64,000 bases of DNA from an uncultured Lachnospiraceae bacterium (GCA_945949085.1 CAMFDJ010000009.1:23210-87209); one strand, 5' to 3'. Positions 44,118-54,180 are shown, counted from the first letter of the stretch. Numbers and translations: made by a program. The notes: generated by a model not told the origin, from the letters alone.

Positions 44118-45152
44118 GTGAAACAGGGTAAAATTTCAGAAACAATCGAAAACAGGTCTGTTTTGAAGTACGTCAGACAGACACAGGAGACAAATACAAG
44201 AGGCGCAGGGCAGACTACTGACTGCGCCCTTTTTTCATGTCAGACCGTGACGTTTCCGGTGGCAGAGCAACTTTTGATGCGCCACGCCATCTATGCGGCG
44301 GTAAGTGACCTAGCGGCAAAGGGACGCGCGGCGGAAGGCATCACATGTGCCGTTACCTTGCCGGAACGCGTGCGGGAGAGCAAACTGAAACAGATGATGG
44401 AGGAAGCGGTTGCAATCTGTCAGTCGCTTTCCATTCGGATAGAGGGGCAGCAGGTGCTTGTATCAGGCAGCGTGATCTGTCCGGTGGTGACGGTAAATGC
44501 GTGGGGAAGAAAGAAATTGTCTGATGCTGACCTGCAAAGTCGCACTCTGTCTGTAGACGGAACGGAACAGATTGGTGACAATCACATGCAGCAAATGCTG
44601 TCAGCGGATCATATGTCGGGAGCCGACATTGTCGTGACAAAGTACATCGGTGGCCCGGGTGCGTCCCTTGTGGCACTGAAAAAGGAAGAAGAACTGCTGG
44701 TGCGTTTTCCAAGGGCATTGGTTGCGCAGGTACAGGACTTTTCATCGCGAGGGGCGCTGAGCGTCCTGCCGGAGGCGCAGATTGCTTTGCGGCACGAAAC
44801 TGTTTGTATGGTGCCGGTACAGGAAGGCGGTATTTTTGCTGCGCTCTGGGATCTGGCAAAACTGTGTAAGAGCGGTCTTAGCGTCGAGCTGAAAAAAATC
44901 CCCATGAAACAGTCGATTGTGGAGGTTTGTAATTACTATGACCTAAATCCCTATGAACTGCTTTCTTCCGGCTGTCTTTTGATGGCGGCAAAGGAGGATG
45001 GCGAGGCACTCGTGGCAGAGCTCCTTGACGCGGGCATTCCCGCTGCCATCATCGGTAGCCTGACGGATGGCAATGACAAGGTGATCACAAACGGCGAGGA
45101 GACACGGTATCTGGATCTGCCAAAACCGGATCAGATACGGCAGGTGCTGTGA
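44118..45152 (+). CDS. AIR-synthase-related (HypE-like) protein
   Basis: A 344-residue protein of the AIRS/HypE/ThiL fold. The N-terminus (GKISETIENRSVLKYV) matches stand-alone clostridial members. IVVTKYIGGPGASLVAL and VEVCNYYDLNPYELLSSGCLLMA are in the places of the HypE blocks. No other hydrogenase-maturation gene is near, and the Gly-rich C-terminal Cys of HypE is absent (ends PKPDQIRQVL), so it is probably not HypE itself. Substrate unknown. Confidence 0.75.
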   Translation: MKQGKISETIENRSVLKYVRQTQETNTRGAGQTTDCALFSCQTVTFPVAEQLLMRHAIYAAVSDLAAKGRAAEGITCAVTLPERVRESKLKQMMEEAVAICQSLSIRIEGQQVLVSGSVICPVVTVNAWGRKKLSDADLQSRTLSVDGTEQIGDNHMQQMLSADHMSGADIVVTKYIGGPGASLVALKKEEELLVRFPRALVAQVQDFSSRGALSVLPEAQIALRHETVCMVPVQEGGIFAALWDLAKLCKSGLSVELKKIPMKQSIVEVCNYYDLNPYELLSSGCLLMAAKEDGEALVAELLDAGIPAAIIGSLTDGNDKVITNGEETRYLDLPKPDQIRQVL

Positions 45153-45470
45153 TGAGAAAATAAAAAAGAGCATCCGGTGTGGCAAGATGGAAAACTTCAT
45201 CGAGGAAGATAATAGTGGATGCGATTTTGCTGTTTTTAACAATATGATTGCACAGTCCTGATGGCCAAATTTTTGCAACAAACTGTAAAAGGAGTAACAT
45301 GAATGAGCATTTATACAAGCTCATGATTCATAGATAGAAATAAAATGTTTGCTAATACAAATGGAGATGGGATATGGTTTTAATGCTTGCCTGTAACTTG
45401 TGAATGTTGTATATTAAATAGCATACTAATTGCGTACAAGTTGAATTCTGTTAAAGGTAAGGTGCTGTTT
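45153..45470. other. Gap before araR: hairpin and araR promoter region
   Basis: A small hairpin lies at 45304-45325 (ATGAGC/GCTCAT). GCATCC near 45170 can pair with GGATGC near 45216, but there is no T-run. The araR promoter (next entry) fills the last 80 bases. I see no coding sequence. Confidence 0.5.
45387..45442 (+). promoter_or_regulatory. araR promoter with AraR-like half-sites
   Basis: TTGCCT (45387-45392), 17 bases, TATATT (45410-45415). A half-site AACTTGT lies in the spacer at 45395-45401, and an inverted half TACAAGTT follows the -10 at 45435-45442. Both match the core of the araA operator, which suggests that AraR controls its own gene. Confidence 0.6.
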
Positions 45471-46565
45471 ATGGAAACGACGAAGATAAAACAACTAAAA
45501 TATTCTCAGATTGCTGAAGACTTAAAAGAATTGATATTTTCGGATCAGATACAAGCGGGAGACAAGTTACCTTCAGAGAATGAGTTGTCTCAAAAGTACC
45601 GCGTTAGCAGACAAACTGTTCGGAAAGCGATTGCAATACTTGAAAGTGCGGGATATGTGTATGCGGAGCATGGGAGAGGAACCTTTTGTTCGGAACTCGT
45701 GAAACATAGTCGCACGTCAAATAATATTGCGGTTGTGACAACTTATATTTCAGATTACATTTTTCCAAAGGTTATCAAAGGTATTGATTCTGTGCTTACT
45801 GCGGAAGGATATAGTATCATCCTAAAGAATACTAAAAATTCAAGAAGTGGAGAGGCAAGATGTCTTGAAGAATTGTTGCAAAAGGATATTGACGGTATGA
45901 TTATTGAACCCAGCAAGAGTCATGTATTTTGTCACCATATGAATTTGTATCATAAGCTAGATGAATTTCAGATCCCTTACGTGTTTATTCAAGGGTGTTT
46001 TGAACAGATGAAAGACAAGCCAAATGTGAGTATGGATGACGTTGAAGGCGGATATATGATTACTAATTATTTAATTACTTTAGGACACAAAGAAATAATT
46101 GGGGTATTTAAATCGGATGATAGTCAGGGTCAAAACCGCCACAGAGGTTATGTTAAAGCGTTGCAGGAAACTGGCATTATGTATAATCCGGATAATGTCA
46201 TATGGTTTTATACCGAGGATCGAAAAATTCATCCATATGAAAGCATTAAGCAGATGGTGCAGCAGGGAAAAAAGATAGATGCAGTTGTGTGCTATAATGA
46301 TCAGGTTGCGGGAGATGTGATCAAGGCATTGAATGAATGCTGTGTCAATGTTCCTGATGATGTATCGGTAACAGGGTATGATAATTCGCAGATAACAAGT
46401 TTACTTGGAATGAAACTTACAACAGTGGTGCACCCTCAAGAAGAATTGGGCATGATTGCTGCAAAAATGCTTTTAAGCATGATTAAGCGGGAGGATTGCG
46501 AAAGAAATATTAAAATACGACCGAAAATTGTAATCGGAGATACATGCAAAGCAAAAAACAAATAG
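45471..46565 (+). CDS. araR: Arabinose-responsive GntR/LacI-type repressor AraR
   Basis: A 364-residue regulator with a GntR winged helix (about 1-75; GDKLPSENELSQKYRVSRQT, SAGYVYAEHGRGTFC) fused to a LacI-type sugar-binding domain (about 85-364; DGMIIEPSKS, YMITNYLITLGHKEI, VSVTGYDNSQITSLLGMKLTTVVHP). This domain order is diagnostic for AraR, which lets go of DNA when it binds arabinose. AAGGTG precedes ATG 45471. The operators are described at 46600, 46776 and 60291. Confidence 0.92.
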   Translation: METTKIKQLKYSQIAEDLKELIFSDQIQAGDKLPSENELSQKYRVSRQTVRKAIAILESAGYVYAEHGRGTFCSELVKHSRTSNNIAVVTTYISDYIFPKVIKGIDSVLTAEGYSIILKNTKNSRSGEARCLEELLQKDIDGMIIEPSKSHVFCHHMNLYHKLDEFQIPYVFIQGCFEQMKDKPNVSMDDVEGGYMITNYLITLGHKEIIGVFKSDDSQGQNRHRGYVKALQETGIMYNPDNVIWFYTEDRKIHPYESIKQMVQQGKKIDAVVCYNDQVAGDVIKALNECCVNVPDDVSVTGYDNSQITSLLGMKLTTVVHPQEELGMIAAKMLLSMIKREDCERNIKIRPKIVIGDTCKAKNK

Positions 46566-46596
46566 TATGGACGATAAAGAAAAGATATTTTATATA

Positions 46597-46639
46597 GAAA
46601 CAACTTGTAAAGACAAGAATACAAGTTGTTTCTTTTTTT
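46597..46639 (+). terminator. araR terminator whose stem is a perfect AraR-type operator
   Basis: GAAACAACTTGTA (46597-46609) and TACAAGTTGTTTC (46620-46632) form a 13-bp stem with a 10-base loop, followed by seven T: a classic terminator. The inner 10 bp on each side, with 10 bases between, are identical in sequence and spacing to the araA operator at 46776-46805. Confidence 0.85.
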
Positions 46640-46775
46640 AACTGTATTTCCAAAACAACTGTGCTACATGCATGATACTAAAATTCAAACAGTGCAAAAA
46701 TGTATTTGAGATTATTTATAGAACATTTAATATATGCTAAATGAGCAACTTTTTGTCAGATATTCAAATCGAAAA

Positions 46776-46810
46776 ACAACTTGTAAGCACAACCGTACAA
46801 GTTGTATAAT
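46776..46810 (+). promoter_or_regulatory. araA promoter with AraR-type operator
   Basis: ACAACTTGTA (46776-46785), 10 bases, TACAAGTTGT (46796-46805): a perfect spaced palindrome. The promoter lies within it: -35 TTGTAA (46781-46786), 18 bases, -10 TATAAT (46805-46810). Bound repressor would block polymerase. Confidence 0.75.
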
Positions 46811-46876
46811 TTTTGATAACAGTAAAGATGGATGACATCAAATAACGTAAAATAAATTTATAGGAGGGTTATATTT

Positions 46877-48373
46877 ATGTTATTACAGAAGGATTATAAG
46901 TTTTGGTTTTGTACAGGTTCACAGGATTTGTATGGCGATGAATGTTTGACACATGTTGCAGAACATTCCAAAAAGATTGTTGCAGAACTGAATGCTTCGG
47001 GGTTATTGCCTTATGAGGTTGTTTGGAAACCAACTTTAATTACGAATGAATTGATTCGCAAGACATTTAATGAAGCAAATGCAGATGAGGAGTGCGCAGG
47101 AATAATTACATGGATGCATACTTTTTCGCCGGCAAAGTCATGGATTTTGGGCTTGCAGGAGTATAGAAAACCATTGATGCATTTACATACCCAGTTTAAT
47201 GAGGAGATTCCTTATGATTCGATTGACATGGATTTTATGAATGAGAATCAGTCTGCTCATGGTGATAGGGAATATGGACATATTGTGAGCCGTATGCGCA
47301 TTGAACGCAAGGTTGTTGTTGGCCATTGGCAGGATGAAGTTGTTCAGAAGAAGATTGCTTCATGGATGCGCACAGCAATTGGTATTATGGAAAGCAGCCA
47401 TATCAGAGTGATGCGTGTCGCGGATAATATGAGGAATGTGGCAGTTACAGAAGGCGATAAAGTAGAGGCACAGATTAAGTTTGGCTGGGAGGTTGATGCG
47501 TATCCGGTTAATGAGATTAATGAGTCTGTTCAGAGTGTTTCAATATCTGATATTAATGCGCTGGTTGATGAATACTATGAAAAATATAACATTCTGTTAG
47601 AGGGAAGAGATCCGGAAGAATTTAAGAAACATGTCGCCGTGCAGGCACAGATTGAGTTGGGGTTTGAACGCTTCTTACAAGAGAAGAATTATCACGCGAT
47701 AGTGACACATTTTGGAGATTTGGGTGGATTGCAGCAATTGCCGGGTCTGGCTATCCAGAGATTGATGGAGAAAGGATATGGATTTGGCGCAGAAGGAGAT
47801 TGGAAGGTTGCGGCAATGGTTCGCTTGATGAAGGTGATGACGGCTGGCATGAAGGATGCAAAAGGTACTTCAATGCTGGAAGATTATACATACAATCTTG
47901 TAAAGGGTAAAGAAGGAATCTTACAGGCTCATATGTTGGAGGTATGTCCTAGTATTGCAGAGGGCCCGATTAGTATTAAATGTCAGCCGCTTTCAATGGG
48001 CAATAGAGAAGATCCGGCCAGATTAGTATTTACTTCAAAAGAAGGTTCCGGTATTGCTACATCACTTATTGATTTAGGCAATCGTTTTCGACTTATCATC
48101 AATGATGTGGATTGTAAGAAGAATGAAAAAGCTATGCCGAATCTTCCGGTTGCCACTAATTTCTGGACGCCACAGCCGGATATGTATACGGGTGCTGAAG
48201 CTTGGATATTAGCAGGTGGTGCGCATCACACAGCATTTTCGTATGATCTTACTGCAGAGCAAATGGGTGATTGGGCGGCTGCAATGGGTATCGAAGCAGT
48301 TTATATTGATAAGGATACAAAGATTCGTGAGTTTAAACGTGATTTAATGTTAGGCGAAGTATTTTTTCGATAG
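46877..48373 (+). CDS. araA: L-arabinose isomerase
   Basis: A 498-residue enzyme that converts L-arabinose to L-ribulose. FWFCTGSQDLYGDECL, TWMHTFSPAKSWI, HLHTQFNEEIPYDSIDMDFM (active-site Glu) and GAHHTAFSYDLTAEQ (metal His) are all present. AGGAGG lies before the ATG. First gene of an operon with transketolase, a sugar kinase and araD, transcribed from an AraR-controlled promoter. Confidence 0.97.
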   Translation: MLLQKDYKFWFCTGSQDLYGDECLTHVAEHSKKIVAELNASGLLPYEVVWKPTLITNELIRKTFNEANADEECAGIITWMHTFSPAKSWILGLQEYRKPLMHLHTQFNEEIPYDSIDMDFMNENQSAHGDREYGHIVSRMRIERKVVVGHWQDEVVQKKIASWMRTAIGIMESSHIRVMRVADNMRNVAVTEGDKVEAQIKFGWEVDAYPVNEINESVQSVSISDINALVDEYYEKYNILLEGRDPEEFKKHVAVQAQIELGFERFLQEKNYHAIVTHFGDLGGLQQLPGLAIQRLMEKGYGFGAEGDWKVAAMVRLMKVMTAGMKDAKGTSMLEDYTYNLVKGKEGILQAHMLEVCPSIAEGPISIKCQPLSMGNREDPARLVFTSKEGSGIATSLIDLGNRFRLIINDVDCKKNEKAMPNLPVATNFWTPQPDMYTGAEAWILAGGAHHTAFSYDLTAEQMGDWAAAMGIEAVYIDKDTKIREFKRDLMLGEVFFR

Positions 48374-48452
48374 GATTTGACGGGCTTCCGTATGCTATGT
48401 TTGAACAGATGGCAAAGCTCTATTAAGTGAGTAATGGAAAGGGTTTGATTAT

Positions 48453-49289
48453 ATGAATACATTAGAACTTCAAAAGATTGCGAATGAGATCCGCAAAGGG
48501 ATTGTGACTGCTGTCTACAGTGCAAAGTCCGGTCATCCGGGCGGTTCTTTATCAGCAGCAGATATTTTCACATATTTATATTTCGAAGAGATGAATATAG
48601 ATCCGGGGGCTCCTTATAAAGAGGATCGAGATCGCTTTGTTCTTTCAAAAGGACATGTTGCGCCGGGGTTATATTCAACATTGGCGCATAGAGGGTATTT
48701 TCCGGTTGAAGATTTGAAGACGCTTCGCCAAGTGGGTTCTTATTTACAAGGGCATCCTGATAAGAAGCACATTCCGGGTGTGGATATGTCAAGTGGTTCT
48801 CTTGGACAGGGGATTTCGGCAGCTGTTGGTATGGCCTTGTCCGCAAAGTTATCCGATGATGCATATCGCGTGTATACCTTGCTCGGTGATGGCGAAATTC
48901 AGGAAGGTCAGGTTTGGGAGGCTGCAATGTTTGCCGGTCACAGAAAGTTGGATAATCTGGTTGTAATAGTTGACAATAACGGATTACAAATTGATGGTAA
49001 TATTGCAGATGTATGTTCCCCATATCCGATTGATAAGAAATTTGAGGCGTTTAACTTCGAGGTGATTAATACAGATGCACATGATTTTGATGCTCTTGCG
49101 GATGCTTTTAAAAAAGCGCGCGAAATCAAAGGTAAGCCGGTTGCCATAATTGCAAAGAGCATTAAGGGTAAAGGTGTCTCCTTTATGGAAAATCAAGCAG
49201 GCTGGCATGGGACTGCGCCGAATGAAGAGCAGTACAAACAGGCAATGGAAGAACTAGAGAAAGCGGGTGAGGCATTATGTCAGATGTAA
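48453..49289 (+). CDS. Transketolase, N-terminal subunit
   Basis: A 278-residue TPP-binding half. KSGHPGGSLSAADIFTYLYF, RFVLSKGHVAPGLY, GHPDKKHIPGVDMSSGSLGQG, the TPP motif LGDGEIQEGQVWEAA and VIVDNNGLQIDG are typical. It works as a heterodimer with the next gene and moves two-carbon units between pentose and hexose phosphates, dealing with the xylulose-5-phosphate from AraD. Overlaps the C-terminal subunit gene by 13 bases. Confidence 0.93.
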   Translation: MNTLELQKIANEIRKGIVTAVYSAKSGHPGGSLSAADIFTYLYFEEMNIDPGAPYKEDRDRFVLSKGHVAPGLYSTLAHRGYFPVEDLKTLRQVGSYLQGHPDKKHIPGVDMSSGSLGQGISAAVGMALSAKLSDDAYRVYTLLGDGEIQEGQVWEAAMFAGHRKLDNLVVIVDNNGLQIDGNIADVCSPYPIDKKFEAFNFEVINTDAHDFDALADAFKKAREIKGKPVAIIAKSIKGKGVSFMENQAGWHGTAPNEEQYKQAMEELEKAGEALCQM

Positions 49290-50215
49290 AGAAAATTGCG
49301 ACGAGAGAAAGCTATGGTAATGCTTTGGCTGAGCTTGGAGCAAAATATGATAATTTATATGTTTTGGATGCTGATTTAGCAGCGGCAACGAAGACGGGAA
49401 CATTTAAGAAGGCATTTCCGGAAAGACATATTGATTGTGGTATTGCAGAGTGCAACATGGTTGGTATTGCAGCAGGACTGGCAGCAACCGGAAAGATTCC
49501 GTTTGTTAGTTCTTTTGCGATGTTTGCGGCTGGGCGTGCGTATGAGCAGGTCCGTAATTCAGTAGCATATCCGCAGCTGAATGTTAAGATTGGTGCAACA
49601 CATGCAGGAATCTCGGTTGGCGAAGACGGTGCGACACATCAGTGCTTAGAAGATTTGGGATTGATGCGAATGATTCCGGGGATGGTAGTAATGAATCCGT
49701 CTGATGACGTGGAAGCAAAGGCTGCGGTGGAGGCTGCGATTCTTCATAATGGACCGGTTTATATCCGTTTTGGACGTTTGGCAACACCGGTAATCAACAA
49801 TCGTGATGATTATAGGTTTGAAATCGGAAAAGGTATCGTTTTACGAGAAGGAAAAGATTTGACAATTGTGGCCACGGGATTAGAGGTTGCAGAATCACTG
49901 GATGCAGCAGAGATGTTGGCAAAGGATGGAATCGAAGCTAAAGTAATCAATATTCATACAATTAAGCCGTTAGATGCTGACCTTGTGGTTGCTGCTGCCA
50001 AGGAGACGGGTAAAGTTGTTACTGTGGAAGAACATTCTGTTATTGGCGGTCTTGGTAGTGCTGTATGTGAGGTTCTCAGTAAAAAGGCTCCGGTGCCGGT
50101 TAAATGTATCGGGGTCAATGATGTGTTTGGTGAGTCGGGTCCGGCAACAGAATTGTTACATAAGTATAAATTAGACGCAGAAGGCATCTATGAGCAGATT
50201 AAGGAGGCTTTTTAG
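49277..50215 (+). CDS. Transketolase, C-terminal subunit
   Basis: A 312-residue half with the pyrimidine-binding and C-terminal domains: LYVLDADLAAATKTGTFKKA, ERHIDCGIAECNMVGIAAGL (the TPP-activating Glu), GATHAGISVGEDGATHQ, VYIRFGR and VEEHSVIGGLGSAV. Split transketolases of this type are the rule in Clostridia. Located 3 bases before the kinase gene. Confidence 0.93.
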   Translation: MSDVKKIATRESYGNALAELGAKYDNLYVLDADLAAATKTGTFKKAFPERHIDCGIAECNMVGIAAGLAATGKIPFVSSFAMFAAGRAYEQVRNSVAYPQLNVKIGATHAGISVGEDGATHQCLEDLGLMRMIPGMVVMNPSDDVEAKAAVEAAILHNGPVYIRFGRLATPVINNRDDYRFEIGKGIVLREGKDLTIVATGLEVAESLDAAEMLAKDGIEAKVINIHTIKPLDADLVVAAAKETGKVVTVEEHSVIGGLGSAVCEVLSKKAPVPVKCIGVNDVFGESGPATELLHKYKLDAEGIYEQIKEAF

Positions 50216-50218
50216 CTT

Positions 50219-51817
50219 ATGAATATTAGGGAAATGATTGAAAGCGGCAAAATGGTGGTTGGAATAGAACTTGGATCAACCAGGATTAAAACGGTTTTAG
50301 TTGGTCAGGATTCAACACCTATCGCATCTGGCAGTTATGAGTGGGAAAATCAGTATATAAATGGGATTTGGACATATAGCCTGGATGCAATTTGGAATGG
50401 ATTACAAAAGAGCTATGCAGATATGGCTGGTAATGTAGAAAAAGAGTTTGGTGTGGGGCTGACGAAAATTGAGGCAATTGGATTTAGCGCCATGATGCAT
50501 GGATATATGCCGTTTGATAAAAATGATAATTTGTTGGTTCCTTTCCGCACATGGAGAAATACCATCACAGAAGAGGCTTCAAAGAAATTGACGGGTGAGT
50601 TTAACTACAACATTCCGCAACGTTGGAGTATATCTCATTTATATCAGGCAATCCTTAATAAAGAGGATCATGTAAAAGATATTTCATTTCTTACAACCTT
50701 GGCAGGCTATATCCACTGGCAGTTGACAGGAGAGAAGGTGCTTGGTGTAGGTGATGCCTCCGGTATGTTTCCAATAGATAATCAGACTAAAAATTATGAT
50801 GCAACGATGGTGTCTAAGTTTGATACGCTTGTTGAACCGTATGGATTTGATTGGAAATTAAATGATATTTTACCTAAAGTGTTAGTGGCAGGTGAAACAG
50901 CTGGAACGCTAACGGCAGAAGGTGCTAAGAAGCTGGATATTAGTGGTAGACTTGAAGCCGGTGCTTTGGTGTGTCCTCCGGAAGGTGATGCAGGAACCGG
51001 TATGACAGCTACTAATTCCGTGGCAAAGAAAACAGGTAATGTATCTGCCGGAACATCGGTATTTGCCATGATTGTTCTTGAAAAACAATTAGAAAAAGTT
51101 CATGAAGAGATTGATTTGGTTACTACTCCGACAGGCGAGTTGGTTGGTATGGTACATTGTAACAATTGTACTTCGGATATCAATGCATGGGCTAATGTGC
51201 TTAGCGAGTTCGGAAAGAGCATGGGAATGGAAATTGATAAAAATAAATTGTATACGACTATGTTTGAACAGGCGATGAAGGGTGATGCCGATTGTGGTGG
51301 TTTGGTTGGGTACAACTATTTTTCCGGTGAACCTGTGACTGGTTTTGAAGATGGACGTCCGATGATGATTCGTACGGCCAAATCAAGTTTCAATTTTTCG
51401 AATTTCATGCGAATGCAGCTTTATTCAGCGCTTGGCGCTTTGAAATACGGTCTTGATATTTTATTTAAGGAAGAGAAGGTCGTTGTAGATAAAATGTTTG
51501 GTCATGGAGGTTTCTTTAAGACAAAAGAAGTTGGCCAAAAGATTATGGCGGCTGCTATGAACGCACCTGTGACCGTGATGGAGACAGCAGGTGAAGGTGG
51601 TGCGTGGGGTATTGCTGTGTTAGCGCTGTTTGCTGCTCATAGGGAAAAGGATGAGAGTTTAGAGGATTATTTGAATAATAAGATTTTTTCTGCTCAAGAG
51701 GGAGTTACCCTCGATCCGGACCAAGAGGACGTAGATGGATTTGCTAAGTTCATGGATAATTATATCAAGGCATTACCAGTAGAACGTGCTGCAGTGACAC
51801 ATTTTATATATGAATAG
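50219..51817 (+). CDS. FGGY-family sugar kinase, probably L-ribulokinase
   Basis: A 532-residue kinase. The N-terminal phosphate loop [15 protein letters not shown], the catalytic-Asp region [15 protein letters not shown] and the C-terminal [15 protein letters not shown] are FGGY hallmarks. It differs from the classic AraB, but its place between transketolase and araD makes phosphorylation of L-ribulose at C5 its expected reaction; xylulokinase is the alternative. Confidence 0.85.
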   Translation: MNIREMIESGKMVVGIELGSTRIKTVLVGQDSTPIASGSYEWENQYINGIWTYSLDAIWNGLQKSYADMAGNVEKEFGVGLTKIEAIGFSAMMHGYMPFDKNDNLLVPFRTWRNTITEEASKKLTGEFNYNIPQRWSISHLYQAILNKEDHVKDISFLTTLAGYIHWQLTGEKVLGVGDASGMFPIDNQTKNYDATMVSKFDTLVEPYGFDWKLNDILPKVLVAGETAGTLTAEGAKKLDISGRLEAGALVCPPEGDAGTGMTATNSVAKKTGNVSAGTSVFAMIVLEKQLEKVHEEIDLVTTPTGELVGMVHCNNCTSDINAWANVLSEFGKSMGMEIDKNKLYTTMFEQAMKGDADCGGLVGYNYFSGEPVTGFEDGRPMMIRTAKSSFNFSNFMRMQLYSALGALKYGLDILFKEEKVVVDKMFGHGGFFKTKEVGQKIMAAAMNAPVTVMETAGEGGAWGIAVLALFAAHREKDESLEDYLNNKIFSAQEGVTLDPDQEDVDGFAKFMDNYIKALPVERAAVTHFIYE

Positions 51818-51829
51818 TGAGGTAATCAT

Positions 51830-52522
51830 ATGTTAGAAAAATTAAAAGAAGAGGTATATCTTGCAAATATGGAACTCCCAAAGCGAGGTTTGATTACATA
51901 TACATGGGGAAATGTAAGTGGAATTGACCGCCAGACAGGTTATTTTGTAATTAAACCAAGTGGAGTGGATTATGATGAGTTGAAACCGGAAGATATGGTA
52001 GTTATGGATCTTGAAGGTAACAAAATTGAAGGAAAATATAAACCATCTTCAGATACAGCAACACATTTAGAACTTTATAAGAAATATCCGGAGATTGGTG
52101 GAGTTGTTCATACGCATTCTCCGGAAGCTACATCTTGGGCACAGGCGGGAAGAAGTATTCCTCTTTATGGAACTACACATGCTGACTATTTCTTTGGAGA
52201 GATTCCTTGTGCAAGACTTTTGACTCAAGAAGAAATTGATGAGGGGTATGAAAGGAATACGGGTCTTGTGATTATTGAAACTTTTGAAGAGAAAGGGTTG
52301 AATCCGATGTATACTCCGGGGGTACTTTGTACAAATCATGGTCCTTTTACCTGGGGTAAGGATGCTGCAGAAGCAGTTCATAATGCGGTTGTTCTTGAGG
52401 AGGTTGCCAAAATGGCATTTCGTACGGAAGTAATTAATCCGAAGGTAGCGCCGGCGCCTGATCGTATTCGCGATAAACATTTCTTTAGAAAACATGGTGA
52501 GAATGCATACTATGGACAATAA
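51830..52522 (+). CDS. araD: L-ribulose-5-phosphate 4-epimerase
   Basis: A 230-residue class II aldolase-like zinc enzyme that makes D-xylulose-5-phosphate. [69 protein letters not shown] (metal His pair) and [19 protein letters not shown] match AraD/UlaF. AGGTAA precedes the ATG. Last gene of the araA operon before the terminator at 52689-52756. Confidence 0.95.
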   Translation: MLEKLKEEVYLANMELPKRGLITYTWGNVSGIDRQTGYFVIKPSGVDYDELKPEDMVVMDLEGNKIEGKYKPSSDTATHLELYKKYPEIGGVVHTHSPEATSWAQAGRSIPLYGTTHADYFFGEIPCARLLTQEEIDEGYERNTGLVIIETFEEKGLNPMYTPGVLCTNHGPFTWGKDAAEAVHNAVVLEEVAKMAFRTEVINPKVAPAPDRIRDKHFFRKHGENAYYGQ

Positions 52523-52541
52523 AACATTTTCCATATTTTAA

Positions 52542-52658
52542 GGCTATATTTATGCAAATGGATATGATCACATTTTTGCATTGGATGATAGCTCGAAGAC
52601 TGTGAAGTTAAACGCAAAGGTTGTTTCTAAGGACAGTGGAATTGTAATGGAGATTTAA
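52542..52658 (+). pseudogene. 38-codon remnant of an unknown gene
   Basis: Directly after araD a frame reads GYIYANGYDHIFALDDSSK and continues to VMEI before TAA 52656. The word choice is protein-like, but the frame is closed by a stop directly upstream and has no start or ribosome site, so it is probably the eroded 3' end of a deleted gene. The parent family is unclear. Confidence 0.35.
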
Positions 52659-52688
52659 CCTATCCTTGATAATAGTAAGAAGCGTATG

Positions 52689-52756
52689 AAAAAGCTGTCA
52701 TATATAGAATAGATGCGTGATCGGCCGCATTTGTTCTATATGTATGACAGCTTTTT
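52689..52756. terminator. Bidirectional terminator after the ara operon
   Basis: AAAAAGCTGTCAT (52689-52701 region) pairs with ATGACAGCTTTTT (52744-52756), extended inward by an imperfect stem to ATGCG/CGCAT. It lies between the convergent araD and GH27 genes. Confidence 0.9.
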
Positions 52757-52841
52757 AGTTATTGGACAATCTGATATTGATTCAATAAAAAACAATTTTA
52801 TAAACTCATTGGGGTTAAATAACAAAATAGATAAAATGAGT

Positions 52842-54143
52842 TTACCACTGAATCTCATATAGAGTACAACCGTGTGCGGGAATGCTTGCTTCAATAGTCT
52901 CGGTAGCGAGTAAACGGCTTTCTTTTGCCCATAATTCATATAGCGTATACTGTTTGCCGGGTTCTATGTTCAAGTCTGTAAGTTTCACGGATTTGATATC
53001 GGTAGAGTCACTTAAATTGAATAAGGCTACAAAAGTTTGATTGGTCTCTTCGTTCTCTGCAATCCAAATCGCTTCGCTCTCGTTCCTACAAATCTGATGT
53101 GGTTTGCATTTCGGTGTTAATAAATTTAATACTTCTTGGTTGGTTAATAATGATAAGGTCCAGTCGTCTAAAAGAGTAAGCTCTGCACCTATCATCATTG
53201 GAGAACCGAAGAGACACCATAGGGTCATCATGGTATATTGCTCCTCTTTGGTAAAACGTGTAGAGCGTTCACTGTTAAAGCCTTTTCCTAATTTCCCGAC
53301 TGGAAGCATGTCGCAATCCGGATAACATCCTTCAGCTACATGGTCCTGCCACAATTCACAGCGATAAAACATGTTGGCAAGTAAATCCCAGTCATCCCAG
53401 AAGTCGTCTGTAATACGCCACATATTTGCATAAGTCTTGTAATGCCAAGCCTGCTCAATAAGAGCTGGACCAGGGGAGAGTGAAAGTACAATTGGTCTAT
53501 TGCATTTTTGGATTGCAGAGTGAAGCATCTCGATTTCGTGTTTTCCGGAATATGGTTTGTGCGGGTACATACTTGTATTACAAATATCATCACATTTGAT
53601 GAAATCAACGCCCCACTGGGCATATAATTCAATGACGGAATCATAATATGCCTGACCGTCAATGCTGTCTTTTACACCATACATATCAGGATTCCAATTG
53701 CAGATGGAACTGGGATCTGCAATGTTGTCTGCAGTAGCGGCAGTATTTTTGATGGCACAATGATTATGCGCCGCAATGCGAGGAATACCACGCATGATAT
53801 GAATTCCAAATTTCAATCCCAGACTGTGAATATAGTCCGCTAATGGTTTGAATCCTGATCCGTTTACGGAAGAAGGAAAACGAACGGGATCTGGAAAAAG
53901 ACGGGAATAATCATCCATCTCAAACTGTGAGAAGGGAATGTATTGGTATAAATTACGTTGTGTTCCTGGATTGTGAGCATACCATTCAATGTCGACTACG
54001 ATGTATTCCCAACCATATTTTTTTAAATTTTTTGCCATATAATCAGCGTTGGCTTTAATTCGGTCTTCATTAACGGTCGTGTCATAGTAGTCATAGCTAT
54101 TCCAGCCCATTGGTGGTGTTTTTGCAAATTTGTTTTTGTTCAT
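52842..54143 (-). CDS. GH27 family glycosidase (alpha-galactosidase or beta-L-arabinopyranosidase)
   Basis: A 433-residue barrel enzyme with a C-terminal beta domain and no signal peptide. PPMGWNSYDYY starts the GH27 fold. Nucleophile Asp185 is in DFIKCDDICN, acid/base Asp247 in MWRITDDFW. The usual substrate loop Asp-Asp-x-Trp reads VVDIEW (51-54), so the galactose-binding Asp pair is altered. In an arabinan locus, cleavage of beta-L-arabinopyranose is a sensible alternative. AAGGAG precedes the ATG. Divergent from the GH43 gene, no AraR half-site seen. Confidence 0.85.
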   Translation of the reverse strand: MNKNKFAKTPPMGWNSYDYYDTTVNEDRIKANADYMAKNLKKYGWEYIVVDIEWYAHNPGTQRNLYQYIPFSQFEMDDYSRLFPDPVRFPSSVNGSGFKPLADYIHSLGLKFGIHIMRGIPRIAAHNHCAIKNTAATADNIADPSSICNWNPDMYGVKDSIDGQAYYDSVIELYAQWGVDFIKCDDICNTSMYPHKPYSGKHEIEMLHSAIQKCNRPIVLSLSPGPALIEQAWHYKTYANMWRITDDFWDDWDLLANMFYRCELWQDHVAEGCYPDCDMLPVGKLGKGFNSERSTRFTKEEQYTMMTLWCLFGSPMMIGAELTLLDDWTLSLLTNQEVLNLLTPKCKPHQICRNESEAIWIAENEETNQTFVALFNLSDSTDIKSVKLTDLNIEPGKQYTLYELWAKESRLLATETIEASIPAHGCTLYEIQW

Positions 54144-54180
54144 AAGAATCTCCTTTTGGTTTATGTTTAAATATTATATC

